A DNA stretch of 64,000 bases, from assembly GCA_964019695.1 (NCBI GenBank), contig OZ026522.1:21134477-21198476 (forward strand), read 5' to 3'. The notes beneath the pieces are model-generated. The model worked only from the letters and a program-made list of their open reading frames with translations. It was not told the origin of the DNA and did not search any database. This stretch comes from Loripinus fragilis. Lineage: Eukaryota; Mollusca; Bivalvia; Lucinida; Lucinidae. This document shows, one piece after another, positions 51,196 through 63,960 of the stretch. Each line of letters starts with the position of its first letter. Position 1 is the stretch's first letter. Position numbers and translations under genes: made by a program.

Positions 51196-51213
51196 TTATC
51201 TATCTATCTATCA
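51196..51213 (+). repeat. Short (TATC)n tract after AATAAAGAA
   Basis: ACTCAAATAAAGAATTTATC followed by four TATC units, like the 3' tail of a LINE or SINE; no head recognised. Confidence 0.6.
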
Positions 51214-51554
51214 TGATCAACAACTACTAATGTCGTAAAATGGTGAATTTCTAAGAATGGTCATGTATTGCTGACGATTGGAAGTATACCCATCAGGATA
51301 TTTTCCGGGCTTCAGAAGAGTTTTACAAGGAGAAAATGTGGGATAATTAAAGAGATTTGTCCGAGCTGACATATCACAAAGGTTCTAATCCATCAAAGGC
51401 TAGGCTCAAGCGAATAGGAACCAGCCCGGAGTAAAAAGAAACCTATCACAAGTCTGTCTTTATCTTGGAATGCTCTAACCGTTATGTAATTTTTTTCATA
51501 ATCATAAGGAAACTGTCTATCAATGGTAAAGTGATACTGGGATAGTGGATAAGT

Positions 51555-51598
51555 CATACCAGTGCGCGCTGTACTACATAGCGCGCACTGGTCTGATT
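51555..51598. repeat. GC-rich hairpin
   Basis: ACCAGTGCGCGCT and GCGCGCACTGGT arms of 12 nt around an 11-nt loop. It may be an independent short palindrome or the core of a small repeat. Confidence 0.8.
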
Positions 51599-51897
51599 TT
51601 TTTCACGTTCCAACATGATTCAATTTTGAAATAATTTACGCTGCCACAAGTTCCAAATTTATTAGCACAGCACTTAAAGAGACATGGTCAATGGGAAAGA
51701 CCAGTGACATTTATTATAACGCACGTCAACGGTGCTGCGAAGATTAAATTAGGTACTGGTCTGTCGAATGAAATAAGCTCGAACACAATGGCGAAATATC
51801 GCTCCTGGAATAACGTTCTCTATAAGGACTTCTATTGATTGGTTCCGAATGAATGGGATAAATATAACCGGTAGCCAACAAAAGGTACAATTTGGCA

Positions 51898-51970
51898 TGT
51901 GCGCCCATCGAAGACTCAGATCAGACTGCGCATACGCGCAGTCTGATCAGAGTCTTCAATGTGCGCTGTA
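51898..51970. repeat. Nested palindrome with GACTGCGC core
   Basis: Arms GAAGACTCAGATCAGACTGC and GCAGTCTGATCAGAGTCTTC around GCATACGC. The GATCAGACTGCGC phrase recurs at 23658, 42218, 43030, 45365, 52018 and 53730, inside different repeats. Confidence 0.8.
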
Positions 51971-52751
51971 GGGTAGACAAGGGTCCAACGATGCTTCAGG
52001 CGGAAAACCGAGACTCTGATCAGACTGTGCGGATGCGCAGACTGATTTGAATCTTCGCTGTACGAGCATGCCAACTTGTAGTTTACGCTGGATACCGGTG
52101 CAATTAATCATGCGAAGCAGCATAGTGAAAGGCTTGATAAAGTGACATAACAATGTGCTATTCATATACTGCGCCTTGTGGAAGGTGGTATGAATAGCGC
52201 AGATTCAGACCAGAATCACCAGCGCAGTCATACTGGCTCCAGTCTTTAAACTCGTTTATCTCAAAAGATTTTACTTTAAACCATTTAAAGTAAGGGAGAA
52301 GGCAAAGATAGTGAATCGATACATCAGACCTAGGACACCGAATGGGAAAGTGACAACTGCACATGAAAATATCACACACGAGAGATGGACTTTCCGAATG
52401 GACTTTCCTATCCCTATCAATTCGGCGAGTCCATTTCTAATTTTGGGGATTATCTGATGGTAGTTATAGTTTTAATTGAAATTTAAGTGGAATGTTCTGT
52501 AACAGGCTTTTGTCAGACGTCGTTTAATGCGGCGACTGATCTGAATCTACACTATACTTACTTGCTTGTATACGGTACATGTATATACAAACCAAAGAAC
52601 GCGAATGAAAACAAACACTACAATCCATGCATTTTTTTTAAAAAAAATACCGCCATCTGACTTCCCAAAATAACAGCAATTCCCCTTACACTAACAATAC
52701 AGGTTACCTAAGTTATTTCTCTTAGATCATAAATATCATAGATTATCATAT

Positions 52752-53060
52752 TTAGATACCATCAAATACATAGTGTACCACGCCTCGGACCCAGGGCACC
52801 ATATTCTTGCTAACTTGCGCAATATCTGGGTTCAAACCCCGAACGCACATTTTATCGTAACCTGCCTTCATAGTTTCTGGAACTATGCATGTACATGTAC
52901 GAGGTGCAGATGTGGCTAGCATTATGAGTAAAGGCGCAGCGATCCTAATGTTAGGATCTTCGCGTATTTTGATTTCAAATTTATCAGATAGGCTAATTTC
53001 ACCTATTTTCATGCTTTTATCAAAGGAAGTATGCGATGAGAAGATATAACCACTGATCAT
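52752..53060 (-). CDS. Unassigned open frame, 102 codons
   Basis: Reads from ATG (MISGYIFSSHTSFDKSMKIG) to a stop with mixed, protein-like composition and no low-complexity bias. I recognise no domain, signal peptide or membrane span. It has no visible partner exon and lies amid repeats. It may be a chance frame or an exon of an unseen gene; treat as hypothetical. Confidence 0.2.
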   Translation of the reverse strand: MISGYIFSSHTSFDKSMKIGEISLSDKFEIKIREDPNIRIAAPLLIMLATSAPRTCTCIVPETMKAGYDKMCVRGLNPDIAQVSKNMVPWVRGVVHYVFDGI

Positions 53061-54044
53061 AACACCAAATGCGAATGATGCTCAGAATAAACTTGAACAG
53101 CGTGCAACCTCTAGTGCGATCACTGTATTTCTTCGACTTGCGGAGCTATTAAAACATGTAAAACAAATGTTCAGTATGATTGTTATTAGCATATTTTGTA
53201 AATATTTGCTCTTCGAAGAGACCCAGAAACAGCATTTGTCGTGACTCGGCTCATATTTATTGCTTCAGTAGCTATTCTACACTTACGCCATGAGAGCCTC
53301 TTGATATTATTAAATTGTGGTCACATGCTAAAATGACCCTTATATAATCCTACAATCTTCATAACAATTTCAAGTGTAGAATTTCGAAGATGATTACTGG
53401 ATAATTCATTCGTTATTATCAATAAATGATTTACTGTAGAATGTAAAAGTTAAGAAGTCCCTGACCAAACTGCTCCAATCTAAGGCCTTTTGTTGTTGTT
53501 TAAACATGCTTTTCTTGGTGGAAAAAAGGCGAGTTTAACCGGGCATTATTTTAATATTGATACCAGGCCCAATTACTGAAATGTGTGGGTGTGCAGTCCG
53601 ATTCCATAACGCAATCCATTCAAATCTCTGTACTTGGCTCTAGAAATGGGGTACATAATCGACATAAAATGGGCTTGGTCGCGAGAAAATCTGACTGTTG
53701 CATGCGAACAACAAAAGTGCAGACCAGCCAGCCCATTCGCACAATCTGATCAGCGCCTTATTATTTCGCTATCTGGAAAGTACAATATCTCAAATCTCTA
53801 ACTGGTCGTAGTAGCGAATCAGGGTATATTGAACTAGATTCCCAGAGTTTTGAATTTCAATATTTTGGGGTTTTTAGAAAAAATATTTTTTGGGGTATGA
53901 AAATTTTATGGTTGGGTCATTTCTATGCATTTAGGATCCTGTGCATGTAGAATGGGGATATACATGTATTTTTGGGGTTGCCAAAATTTCAAATATTTTT
54001 TTCGGGTGCTTGATATTCCTGATATTAACTACTAGTCGTCTGCT

Positions 54045-54120
54045 GATAACCTTTACAAACAGTTTGGAACCAAATCAGGCCCGACAAAACGTCGGGCCTG
54101 ATCTGGGTCCAAGCTGTTTG
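54045..54120. repeat. Hairpin repeat family F copy
   Basis: TACAAACAGTTTGGAACC and GGTCCAAGCTGTTTG around ATCAGGCCCGACAAAACGTC and its complement CGGGCCTGAT. Confidence 0.75.
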
Positions 54121-54430
54121 ACACTCTGATGGTATACTGAAAGCAATTTTCGAAAAGTTAATTTTGAAAAAAATCTGCAGAGGACAAAAATCACAGTTGT
54201 ATTCAGCTTCTTTGTGGAGCGAAACTCGATAAACATGATAAAGAAGATTTTCTAGCGTATGTAGCATATTACATTGAAATTTTTGTTAAGTACAAATTAC
54301 CTAATTATTTCTAAGAAATTCTCTAATAAATTTTGGAATTGCTGCGATATCTTCCTAAGTGGTGTTTGGAGGAAGATAATTGATGATAATGTAAAGGCGT
54401 GATGAGCACGAAAATACGTACAAACTCATC

Positions 54431-54663
54431 TACTGTCCTGCCAGCCAAAAGTGACAGTTACGTCATGTTTTGTTTACAAAGTTATCAGGGACAAATATTC
54501 GATCAATCACTTGTGTATTAATCCTATCCGCAGGATAGGATTAATACACAAGTGATCTATCGTTTCGCATTAGCTCAAGTGAAGTGTACAAGTTAAAAGT
54601 TCACTTAACAATAATTGTGAACAAAATATTACGTCACTGTCACTCTTTGTTGGCACGACAGTA
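54431..54663. mobile_element. TA-flanked MITE family B, copy 3
   Basis: Ends TACTGTCCTGCCAGCC and GGCACGACAGTA with TA duplication; the central palindrome is intact except for its loop (GCAGG). Confidence 0.88.
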
Positions 54664-55621
54664 CAAAAGAATATGAAGAAAATAATGCGTACCGTTTCCA
54701 TGATGTTTCTTTTATTTTGTTTCTTTAATTCCTTAGATGGACGTTTCAGTGCCATAAACGTTAATCGCAACGGCAGGGTATGCACCGAGCGATATGATCA
54801 TACCTTGTATATGCGCACATCAAAGGGAGGCAACTGGAATTAGCGACAATTTTCTTCAATTGCGCCATTTTTCAAATGGTGACTTCATTTAATGGAAAGA
54901 ATAGCTCCCTCTAGAATTGGCTCCCAGAGGCAGCATATTCTTTATAAGAAGTCCCTTTAAATATGGTATCAGAAAACAAAATCTACGCAATTTCATTGCG
55001 CATATGCGTATTGTGCGTAAAGGCAGCAAAACCCTCGATGCCGACATCACACTACTGTAAAAGGGCATATTTCACACTTGTGGGGCTCTGGCGATGAATG
55101 GCAGCCTAGCATTACACTATTATCTTTAGAGAGGATAGAAGCCAAATATTGCATAACTTGGTAGAAACGATCGGGTCATTCATTATAGGGGTTTAATTGA
55201 ATAAGGAGTTAAGTTTCAAATGGTCAAGAAGTTAACGCCAATTGTGTTTAAACGGGGGCTAAAAAGTCATATTTTGTGGCATTATCCATCGACCCCAATT
55301 AACTTAAGGATTAAAGGTCACAAGGTCAGATTATAACGTCCATCAATACAAGGGTAATCAGGGTGTCACGACATACGGCGCAATGATTGAGACGGTCAGT
55401 GTAACTTCAAGTGATAACCCATTCGCCAATGTCTAGGGCGTTTTTACCAGCCATGTCATAAGAAAACCCACGTTAGAATATGTCTGTCGCTTTAATAATC
55501 TGGCCCGTACAGTCAGTATCTAGAATTAAAAAAAATGTTATAGATGTAACCAAACATAACCCCAGACATAACCTTACCATAACCATCATAATAGCATGCT
55601 TTAATGTATTGTACATGTATG

Positions 55622-55788
55622 TACTGTCCTGCCAGCCAAGAGTGACAGTGACGTCATGCTTGTTTACAAAGTTATCAGGGACTTAGAATCATCGATAGAT
55701 CACTTATGTATTAATCTTATCCTGCTGCAAGTCGAGTGTACAAGAACAAAATATTACGTCACCGTTACTCTTGGGTGGCATGACAGTA
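55622..55788. mobile_element. TA-flanked MITE family B, copy 4 (half the core deleted)
   Basis: Both ends intact (TACTGTCCTGCCAGCC, GGCATGACAGTA) but the right half of the central palindrome is missing, leaving 167 nt. Such a deletion is typical of hairpin loss during replication. Confidence 0.85.
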
Positions 55789-56269
55789 CCCGGGTCTATG
55801 TTCAGGTATATTTTTTCCAATAAACAGCGGACAGATTCTAAAGTCTAGCTTTTTATTTTACCTCACATAATTTTGAAACTGCGTTTTTACGTAATCTTAT
55901 TTATGGAAGGAAGGCACAGCCCCAAATGTTTGTTTTTCGAAAAATGCCCGCACTATGATTTACTATCATCTTCTGACTCTCTAAAACTAGTTCTGCTGTA
56001 TTTTGCTGTATTGACTGCACATTTTTTAAAGTTTCATTTTTGGGCTGCTTGCAGCCTTATGATATCACTCTAACTGTCTAGATTTCAACCAATCAGGAAT
56101 AGACATAACTTTGCATATGAGTATCTGCTAGAATATGAAAAGTGCATTGGTTGATTAGCAGACTGTCCATACAGTTGTATTCAATGTGACAACGCTCACT
56201 GAAAAAAAGTCAGAAATTAGGGATACAGACTGAATAGACGGATGGCTGAGAATGCGTTTGCTCCCCCCC

Positions 56270-57990
56270 CCCCTAGGGAATTTTGCAGACATATCCTATC
56301 TTGTAGAGAATTGAAAGCCGAGTCTTTTAAGAGATGTTTGCACTCTGTGCTCCGGGGCGTTAGTCTGTAAGAGCCTGTAACATAAGTTACTTAATCAAAC
56401 TAAGAAAAAGTAAATTGAAAGTTTGGGCTACAAATTAAAGACATTAAAATATTCATTTTTAAAAATCATTCATATAGTCTGCATACTGGATATCTTAACT
56501 AAGTATGACAGCCATTTGAACAACAAAATTTGTGGCTTCCTAAGGTGTCATATGCGTTACATAAATCAGATAACCCATTAAAATTTGCAAGTGTGGCTAA
56601 CATCATTTACATTCACAATCTCTCTGTGTGTTTTGCAAAATGTTTTTAACCATGTCTGACTAGCTTATGCAATTGGCTAACAGAAAAATTAAAGTTTGTT
56701 TCCCTACCTTAAATATTTTTTTCTGAAATAAGCAATTAAACAACCCTACCCCTACCCAGTTTTAAGGTGAAATGTTTGGTATTAAAACTAAAGTAAAAAT
56801 AGTTAAAAAATATTTGCAGTTGATGAATGTGTTTCATTGTTTGGGATTTATTTGCTTATATGAAAAGACTCATAAATCTGCAAGTTTGTTGCAAAATTTT
56901 TAATATCAGAGGCTGTAACATATGTTACCTGATGTAATAAATGGGCAAGCTCATTGTCTTTACGTAAGATATGCCTAAAAATGTTTTAATCTCCTCGAGG
57001 GAATTTTGCAGACATATTCCTTCTTATAGTACAACTCAAGCTGCATCGAATAAGGGATGTTTGCACTCTCTATGTCGAGGCGTTAATCTGAAACAGCGTG
57101 TTACATGCGTTACTATATCAAATAAAGGAAATGTAGTTTGAAAGTTTGAGCTAAAATTGTGAAAAAACTCGCAGCTGTTGGATATCTTACATTGTTTAGG
57201 GATTTTAAACTGGCTCCTATGATAAAGACTTATAGATCTGCTAGTTGTCATCAAGTTTTAAAGATCAGAGAGCGTTACATATGTTAGCGTGATAAGTAAA
57301 ATCATCAAACAGTATTTTGACAGCAAGCTGAGTAAGGGCCTGCTCCATCCTAATCCCCTTGGAATTCTGCAGACAAATTACATCTTATGTAACCATTCAA
57401 GGTGCATTTAATAAGAAATGTTTGCACTCTGTAAGTCGGGGTGTTAGCCTGTAACAGCTTGTTACATATGTTACTATATCAATTTGAGAATAAGAAATTT
57501 GAATGTTTGAGCTACCAAAAGAAGACATTAAAATTATCTAATGAATTGACATTCTTATAGTCTTTATACTGGATGTCTTTACTACATATGGAAGCTGTTT
57601 AACATTAATATGGCTAACTGTGGTGTTATGTGCGTTACATGAACCCAATTATAATTTAAACGCTATAATCGTGGCTATCGTCATGTAGTTAAACAACTAC
57701 TATGACTTGGTTTCAAACTGTTTTATTAGATTTTACAAACATATACTCAATTGATTAATAGGAAAAACCAAGTTTGCTTTTCTATCTTAAATATATTGTC
57801 TTATAGGAGCTAATACACAGCCCTACTCCCAGTTTTACAGAGAAGCGAATTTTGTTATTACCGTTTAAGTAAAGCACATGAAAGCGATTACAGCGTGTGG
57901 ATATTTTTCATTTTCTTAGTCTGTCTTGCTCATATATCTACAAGATGTCATTAAGTTAAAGACCAGGACACTTAATGTGTACTTATAAGT
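56270..57990 (+). repeat. Three degenerate tandem copies with a GTTACATATGTTAC motif
   Basis: Copies start at about 56276, 57000 and 57361 (GGGAATTTTGCAGACATAT; GGAATTCTGCAGACAAATT) and run about 720, 350 and 620 nt. Each has ATGTTTGCACTCT, then a palindromic TTACATATGTTAC-like site, sometimes twice. No frame. The middle copy has lost its centre. Confidence 0.75.
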
Positions 57991-57994
57991 CTTT

Positions 57995-59880
57995 GGTACC
58001 AAAACACTAGAAATTATATTCATTTCTGATTATCAAGCCCATGGACTGGTGCTACAGATGTTATCAATGACCTTTTGGACACATTTCCTAATACTGTGCA
58101 TATAATGCTAAATATAGAGCCACAAATAGAAAAAAAATAGTTTTACATTTTTACAAGAAAATACTATAAATGAAATGGTCCAAACTATTTCTCATCGATT
58201 TAACACTCATGTTAAATGTCTGTAGTTGTCTGCTTCTGTGGTAATCATTATTATCGCACGCCTCCTTGCAACTAGTAGAACCATCACACAATATTTCAAT
58301 CGTTTACTGTAATTCAATTTTACAACCAGTCCACTCAAAATTGATGAGCCATTATCAACTTTCCAATTTTGCCATTTATGGCTTGGAACATTCGGAAACT
58401 GATATGATGTCCTATAATCGTTGGCTCTTTGAGTATGTGTTTCAAGTGATACTCTGCAAGTAGGAGAAAGACTAAAGCTTTACAAGGAGGAAAACTATGC
58501 CATTAAGAGCAATGAGTACCTGGACTGATGTACCTTGATATTTCTGTGACAAAGAATCATATCTTAGCTGGTTAACTTTTATAAATGTAGCCTTTCCATA
58601 CATGCAATCCACATATTTTCATCTAATAATGTCTCTGCACTTATTATCTTTACCCAAGCATTCAAAATCTTATTTGAAGTCTTATTACGTCTGAAGTGCT
58701 GAAACCGAGGTAACTCTTTCCCTTAAGATAAACAAACTAGATGTATCACAGCAGGTAAAGCAATGAAATGCAGGATGAACAGAGCGCAAATTAGACCCTT
58801 TCAATTCAATGATTCACTAAGTTTCTAAGATAAGAGCGCTTATTAAAGGATGTACCATATATAACTCGTCATAATAAATGAGCAAGGGCCTTGTCGTCAC
58901 ATCCTTTTTGATTACACAGTCAGAGGCAAGTGTTTTTAATTTCAGTGTTTTCAATGGATCATGAAATGAGGCACCTTATCAACCTTATCAACTTGTTTAC
59001 TCTGTATAAATCTTCCATAGCTTTCAAGGTGTAACAGAAATGGTTTCAGACGGTCTGCCAAAACCATCAAGAGTCAACATTGTAACTAAAGAAAACTTAT
59101 AAAGTTCTTTGGGCGCAGCAAACTACTATTGATCTAAGACCTGAGGACTTAAGCACCAAAAGACTGGATAGGTTCCATGGCAACTGATGCAAAAAAGCAG
59201 CCTATCAAATTTCTGTTTGACCAATGTCAGAAATCTTAAAGTATTCTTAGAGGTACACGGTAGAGACATAGATTTTGCAAGATCAGAGCAAAGTTAGTAT
59301 TTGACTAGCACGGATGCAGAGGCAGCTGCAGTTAGATTGCTCTTGCCACTTCACAGGAAGAGATATATACCAGAGTCATACTCCATTGTATGCATATATG
59401 TGAAATGGCATTAAACCCATATTTAATCAGGTGTTTGATCCCATGACACTGACATGCTGTTTCTGCTTTTAAAGAATAATAAGGATTCAAGTTTGGCTGA
59501 GTCAAGTTGTTTGACTCTGGCACTGGCCACACATACAAAGAATGGCTAAAGAGGAGGATCACACGAAATGCTTATAAGTGATGTTTGTCACAATTACCAA
59601 TTTTAAAAAGTAATCTTAATTAATGTAACACATATAACACCAAAGGAAGCTGTATATTTGTTAAAAAATCTTTTCTTATGTATCAGAGGTATTCAGCATG
59701 CAAACTACATGAATAATTCAAATAAATAGATAGTTTTATGTCTTCCTTCTGTTTCTCAGACTGTCAACTCATTTTAGTGGGGCAGATATGTAACAATTTT
59801 GAGAAGAATCGTGCACTTTATGATAAAAGCATGAAACTTGGTACATGGCTAGTTGATAACAAAACAAAAAAATAAGGGTC
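57995..59880. other. No gene recognised
   Basis: About 1.9 kb of AT-rich sequence without repeats or coding frames that I could recognise. Confidence 0.6.
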
Positions 59881-59889
59881 AGTGCCACG

Positions 59890-60470
59890 CCGAAAATGCC
59901 CTCTAATGGCCGCCATCTTGTTTTTCCAAAATGGCCGCCTTTTTCAACTTTTTCATTATAATCTCATTATTTATTTGCAAACATCATGTTTTCTTTAGTT
60001 AATTTTATTTAAATAGCCATCAGTTATATCTCAATACCTTAAAATCATTTTTCAATTTTAAAAAAGCAGGACTGAGGCTGTATTTTTTCAAGATGGCCGC
60101 CACTTTTGTATCTAAATAGTGCAGCTGTGTTATAGAACTTTACAAAGTTATAAATTTTGATGAAAATTACTTCTAGCAAGTAGAAATAGTCCCTTTAAAC
60201 AAGTTTCTAAATCATCAGCATGGCTTTATTGTTGCATATTGTTCAAATATGGTATTAAAGATGGCTACCAATGTGCAAATCATAACATACTATCTGCTTT
60301 CATTTGGAACTGGAAGAATGTAGTTTGAATTAATGCAAACGATTTTCAAGAATAACTTTATTTAATGGCTTTGAAAAAAAAGAGAGCATTCAACATACCA
60401 TCCAAGACGGCTGTCAAAGTAGAAATGTTATATGGACACCATTTTTAAGATGGCCGCCATCTTGGTTTTT
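59890..60470. repeat. Cluster of ATGGCCGCCATCTTG-type motifs, left
   Basis: Sites at about 59906, 59932, 60090 and 60447, with weaker ones near 60258 and 60408. Sequence between is AT-rich with no frame. A mirror set, mostly in the other orientation, is at 63550-63935; another pair lies in the MITE at 26688-27161. Confidence 0.65.
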
Positions 60471-60651
60471 CCAAAATATGCAGTCTATTTCAAATTGCAT
60501 TATTCTAAGCTCATACATTTGCAAGCCAATTTGTTGTGTTCATTTATTTCCACTTTTTTGCAGCCAATCATACTAATTTGCCTCAAAATTGTCATTATTA
60601 GAAAAACCAAGATTTAGGTAATAGTCTCAAGGTGCTTGTCACATTTTGCAT

Positions 60652-60859
60652 CCAAAGGGGACTCAGTGGCTCAATTGTAGAGTGCTTGGCTCAAGACCGA
60701 GGGGCCACGGGTTTGAGCCTCACCAGCGTCTCTGTGTTGTGGTCCTTGAGCAAGACACATTTATACTAGCTTAGGACTGGTTCAACCCAGGAAGACCCTT
60801 CCCTGTTTAACTGAAAGATTGTTAATGGGACGTAAAGAATCAAATCAAACAAACAAAAA
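60652..60859 (+). mobile_element. tRNA-derived SINE family S1, complete copy with perfect 11-bp target duplication
   Basis: 208 bp: tRNA-like head (GTGGCTCAATTGTAGAG as A box, GGGTTTGAGCCTC as B box), body with CTTGAGCAAGACACATTTAT and GGTTCAACCCAGGAAGA, tail CAAATCAAACAAACAAAAAA. Flanked by ACATTTTGCAT at 60641-60651 and 60860-60870. This copy sets the consensus for the nested pair near 24.1-24.5 kb. Confidence 0.9.
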
Positions 60860-60874
60860 ACATTTTGCATTCTC

Positions 60875-62600
60875 AATAGTGGTGGTATACCAACTTGACA
60901 AATTATGAATTTCCATGCAAAATTATTATGCAATTAAGTAGAAATAGCTACACAAACAAGGGACGAACTTATCAGACTTTATTTTTATTTTAACTTATTA
61001 TAACATGGTATTCAAGATGGTTTTGTATTTAGTTTAGAAAGAAAGGAACATATTTTTACTTTCTATAGGAACGTATTTTGAGGTTGTTTGAAGGTATGAA
61101 AATGTTTTTCAAGAAATTATTATACTTAATGAATTAGTATAGTAAAGGGGGCATCCAACCTGTCATCCACGAAGGTTGCCAAATTTGGTTTTAGACACTT
61201 ATACATATGTTGCTATTAAGTGTGTTCTATATAAAATTGATATGATCAAAATGAGATACAAGGAATTTTTGTACCTATAGCAAACTAAAACTGTCCTTTG
61301 TAGAATTGCCATTGCATAAAATATCATTTGTTTACATCAGATTTTAGTGAAAATTCCTATAAAATCTGTAATAGAGATATTAAAGTTTCTTTTTGAACTT
61401 TCTCCTTCTCATCAAGTTACCATAGGCTTAAAAGGCTATATGTCTCCTAAAACTGTATACAATTTTAAAAAAATGTATTTAGACCACAATCCTCCGTTTT
61501 CACTCACATCAACTTTTCAACTCGATCTTGTCAAATGACGTATTTGCTGCAGCCAGCCTTATTAGGTTGTGTTGATGATCTTGCTGACACTATCATATCT
61601 ACTTGAAAGTTATCAAAGTTTATATAATCCTGAAGTCAATCCAATATATAATGTTGCATACAACTTAGTTTCTAGCCAAAGCGTTCCTCACCAATTGCTT
61701 GCTAGTGAGTCAGGCATTTGATTCCATAATAGTAAGTCCAAAAACCTCTTCAGTCTAGTTAGTTGAAACCAAAGCTTTTTGTCTATTTAGGTGTGTAGGG
61801 TTTTTAAATGATGATGTTATTTTGCACTGTATTTACAGTAATGGTCTTTTACAGCCCAGGGAGCTTCAGCTAGGTGCCCCAACCGCATATTCAGTCGAAT
61901 CCCTGTCCTTGCTGTATCAATTCTTGCTTTTCGTGATTTATTGTTTACTGTGGTTATTCATTGACTAGTTAAACATTCGTCCTAGAAATCGATTCAAGAT
62001 AGTAGTGCTGTTGTGGTTCTCATTTCATTAGTGGTTTGTATGTACTTTTATATACATGCATGAGAATGATTTTGGTTATGTTAAGGCAGCCTAGTAACTG
62101 CCTTCAAGGGGAGAGCTACATCACCGCTGTATACTATCTAACTGCATATTGAGTTTTCCCCATTTTGATTTTGTAGGGAGAATGTTAGCTCTGATTGTAC
62201 AAGTTTCTGGTCATTGCTATGATTTTACCTAGTATATAAGAAAAAAGGGAATAACATGTCCGGAATGACGCAGGCCAACAGTCGCTAGGTGAAGAAGCGA
62301 TGAAAGAAGCGTGGAAAGACCATTATGAAGTTACTCAAATTTGAACTCTTTGGAATGCAGAAGGCATGCGAGAGGAAATTCCAGTTGAAGGTCCAGCCAG
62401 CTGATCAGTACAGGAATTATCACAAAAACAATTAGCAGGATGCGTTCTGACAAAGCAGACATATCATCAGCACTTGTCGTCCAGATGCTTCATTCTACAT
62501 GCATTTGGGAAACTGGCACAGTCGAGGTGTTTGGCCTAACCTGCAACATAATCTCGAGTGTTAGTATTGAGTGAAGTTGAAAGGGGGTGCTCTGAACAGA
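60875..62600. other. No gene recognised
   Basis: AT-rich; open frames are under 65 codons and unlike known proteins. The 5' part of the LINE at 62620 may start in here, but nothing readable remains. Confidence 0.55.
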
Positions 62601-62619
62601 GGCTTGAAGTTAATTAAGC

Positions 62620-63420
62620 AATTAATAAGGGTGTTAGACAAATATCAGGCAGAGAGTTGAGATTGACGAGATGCAGTGCAGAATTATGTCAGGCCATGGT
62701 GGCACTACAGTTGCGGTCTTCATTTTAAGCCAGCTACAGAGGCTGCTGCTCCTGACTTCTAACAAGCCATTCTACGTCACATTCATTAACATAGAGAAGG
62801 ACAGCAAGTAGGTAGTGTGCATGCTTTTAAATCAACAAGTAGTTGGCGGAATTGATGAATGGCATGATCAAGGACATGAAAAGCTGGACATTAGTTGGCA
62901 ATTGTCGAAGTGAGAAGTTTTGGGTGTTGATGTTCATCGTGGCTCTGTTCTGACTCCACTGCTCTTAATTGTTATGCAAGAGGCTCTAATCACGGAATTC
63001 AGAACGGACTGCACATAGTGGCTGTTATACAAATATGATCCAGTGATCAAGGCTTAGTCCATGGAGGAATTGCTGGTGAAATTGGATGCATGGAAGTATT
63101 GGAAGGAGAAGGCTCTTCATGTGAACATTATAATATGAAGTCATATACAAGTAAAGTCGTCCCTTGAGCTAAAGTGCACCAAATGCCTGTGGCACAACAC
63201 TACTTAATGATGGAAGATGGAGGTGATAGCACCTGATTAAAACTTTAAGTAGGAGATCTGTAACCATATGGACATTCTCTACGCTAGAGACATCCTAGAG
63301 CTGCCTGCAGTCATACATTGCAAATGTACATGGCAGAAACTCCGTAAACTTCTTAACCTTATGATCATCTGCTGCCCTTGACTCGAGACAGGTAGTAATA
63401 AACATGCAGTCACTGTTTTG
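62620..63420 (+). mobile_element. LINE remnant: reverse transcriptase, heavily decayed
   Basis: Fragments in order: VDVHRGSVLTPLLLIVMQEA (the GxxQGSxLSPLLF box), LITEFRTDCT, WLLYKYDP (YADD box degraded), SMEELLVKLDAWK. Many stops. A fourth, distinct LINE family in the window. Confidence 0.75.
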
Positions 63421-63539
63421 TTTTTGTTGAATGTATGTTTACTAGCATTATACATCCTAGCTAGTGATGTCGAAAATGCCTAATAGCAAAAACGTATAGA
63501 TTTATTTAGAAAGAACAGCAAAAATTACCAATAAATAGG

Positions 63540-63960
63540 ATTTTCAAATTCGGCGGCCATCTTGGATGCCATGCTTGAATTAACAGTTAAGAAAATTTTT
63601 AAATTAAATATTATATATAAGAAACAAACATTCATTGCTACTAAAGCAAATTTCACTCATACAAATCTCAATGATATGTTAATGTATCAAAAACGAAAAC
63701 CATAAAATCATTCTTCTTTGGCAGCCATCTTGGATGCCATATTGTATCAAGGCTCTTTTATAAATTGTTCACAAATAACAAAGTCACATTTTGAGTCTTC
63801 TATGCTGGAAACAGCTTGAATTTGATGCAATAATCTGAATTAAGTTCATTCTATGATGATTTCATAAAGCAAGCTTGATTTAACATATAAAAATGGCGGC
63901 CATCTTATAAAATGGCCACCATCTTGGATAATATGCCAATCTACATGTAATTTCAGTTAA
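63540..63960. repeat. Cluster of CGGCCATCTTGG-type motifs, right
   Basis: Sites at about 63551, 63721, 63893 and 63916 (CGGCGGCCATCTTGGATGCC and relatives). With 59890-60470 they could be the ends of one element enclosing the LINE remnant at 62.6-63.4 kb; this is a guess. Confidence 0.55.
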
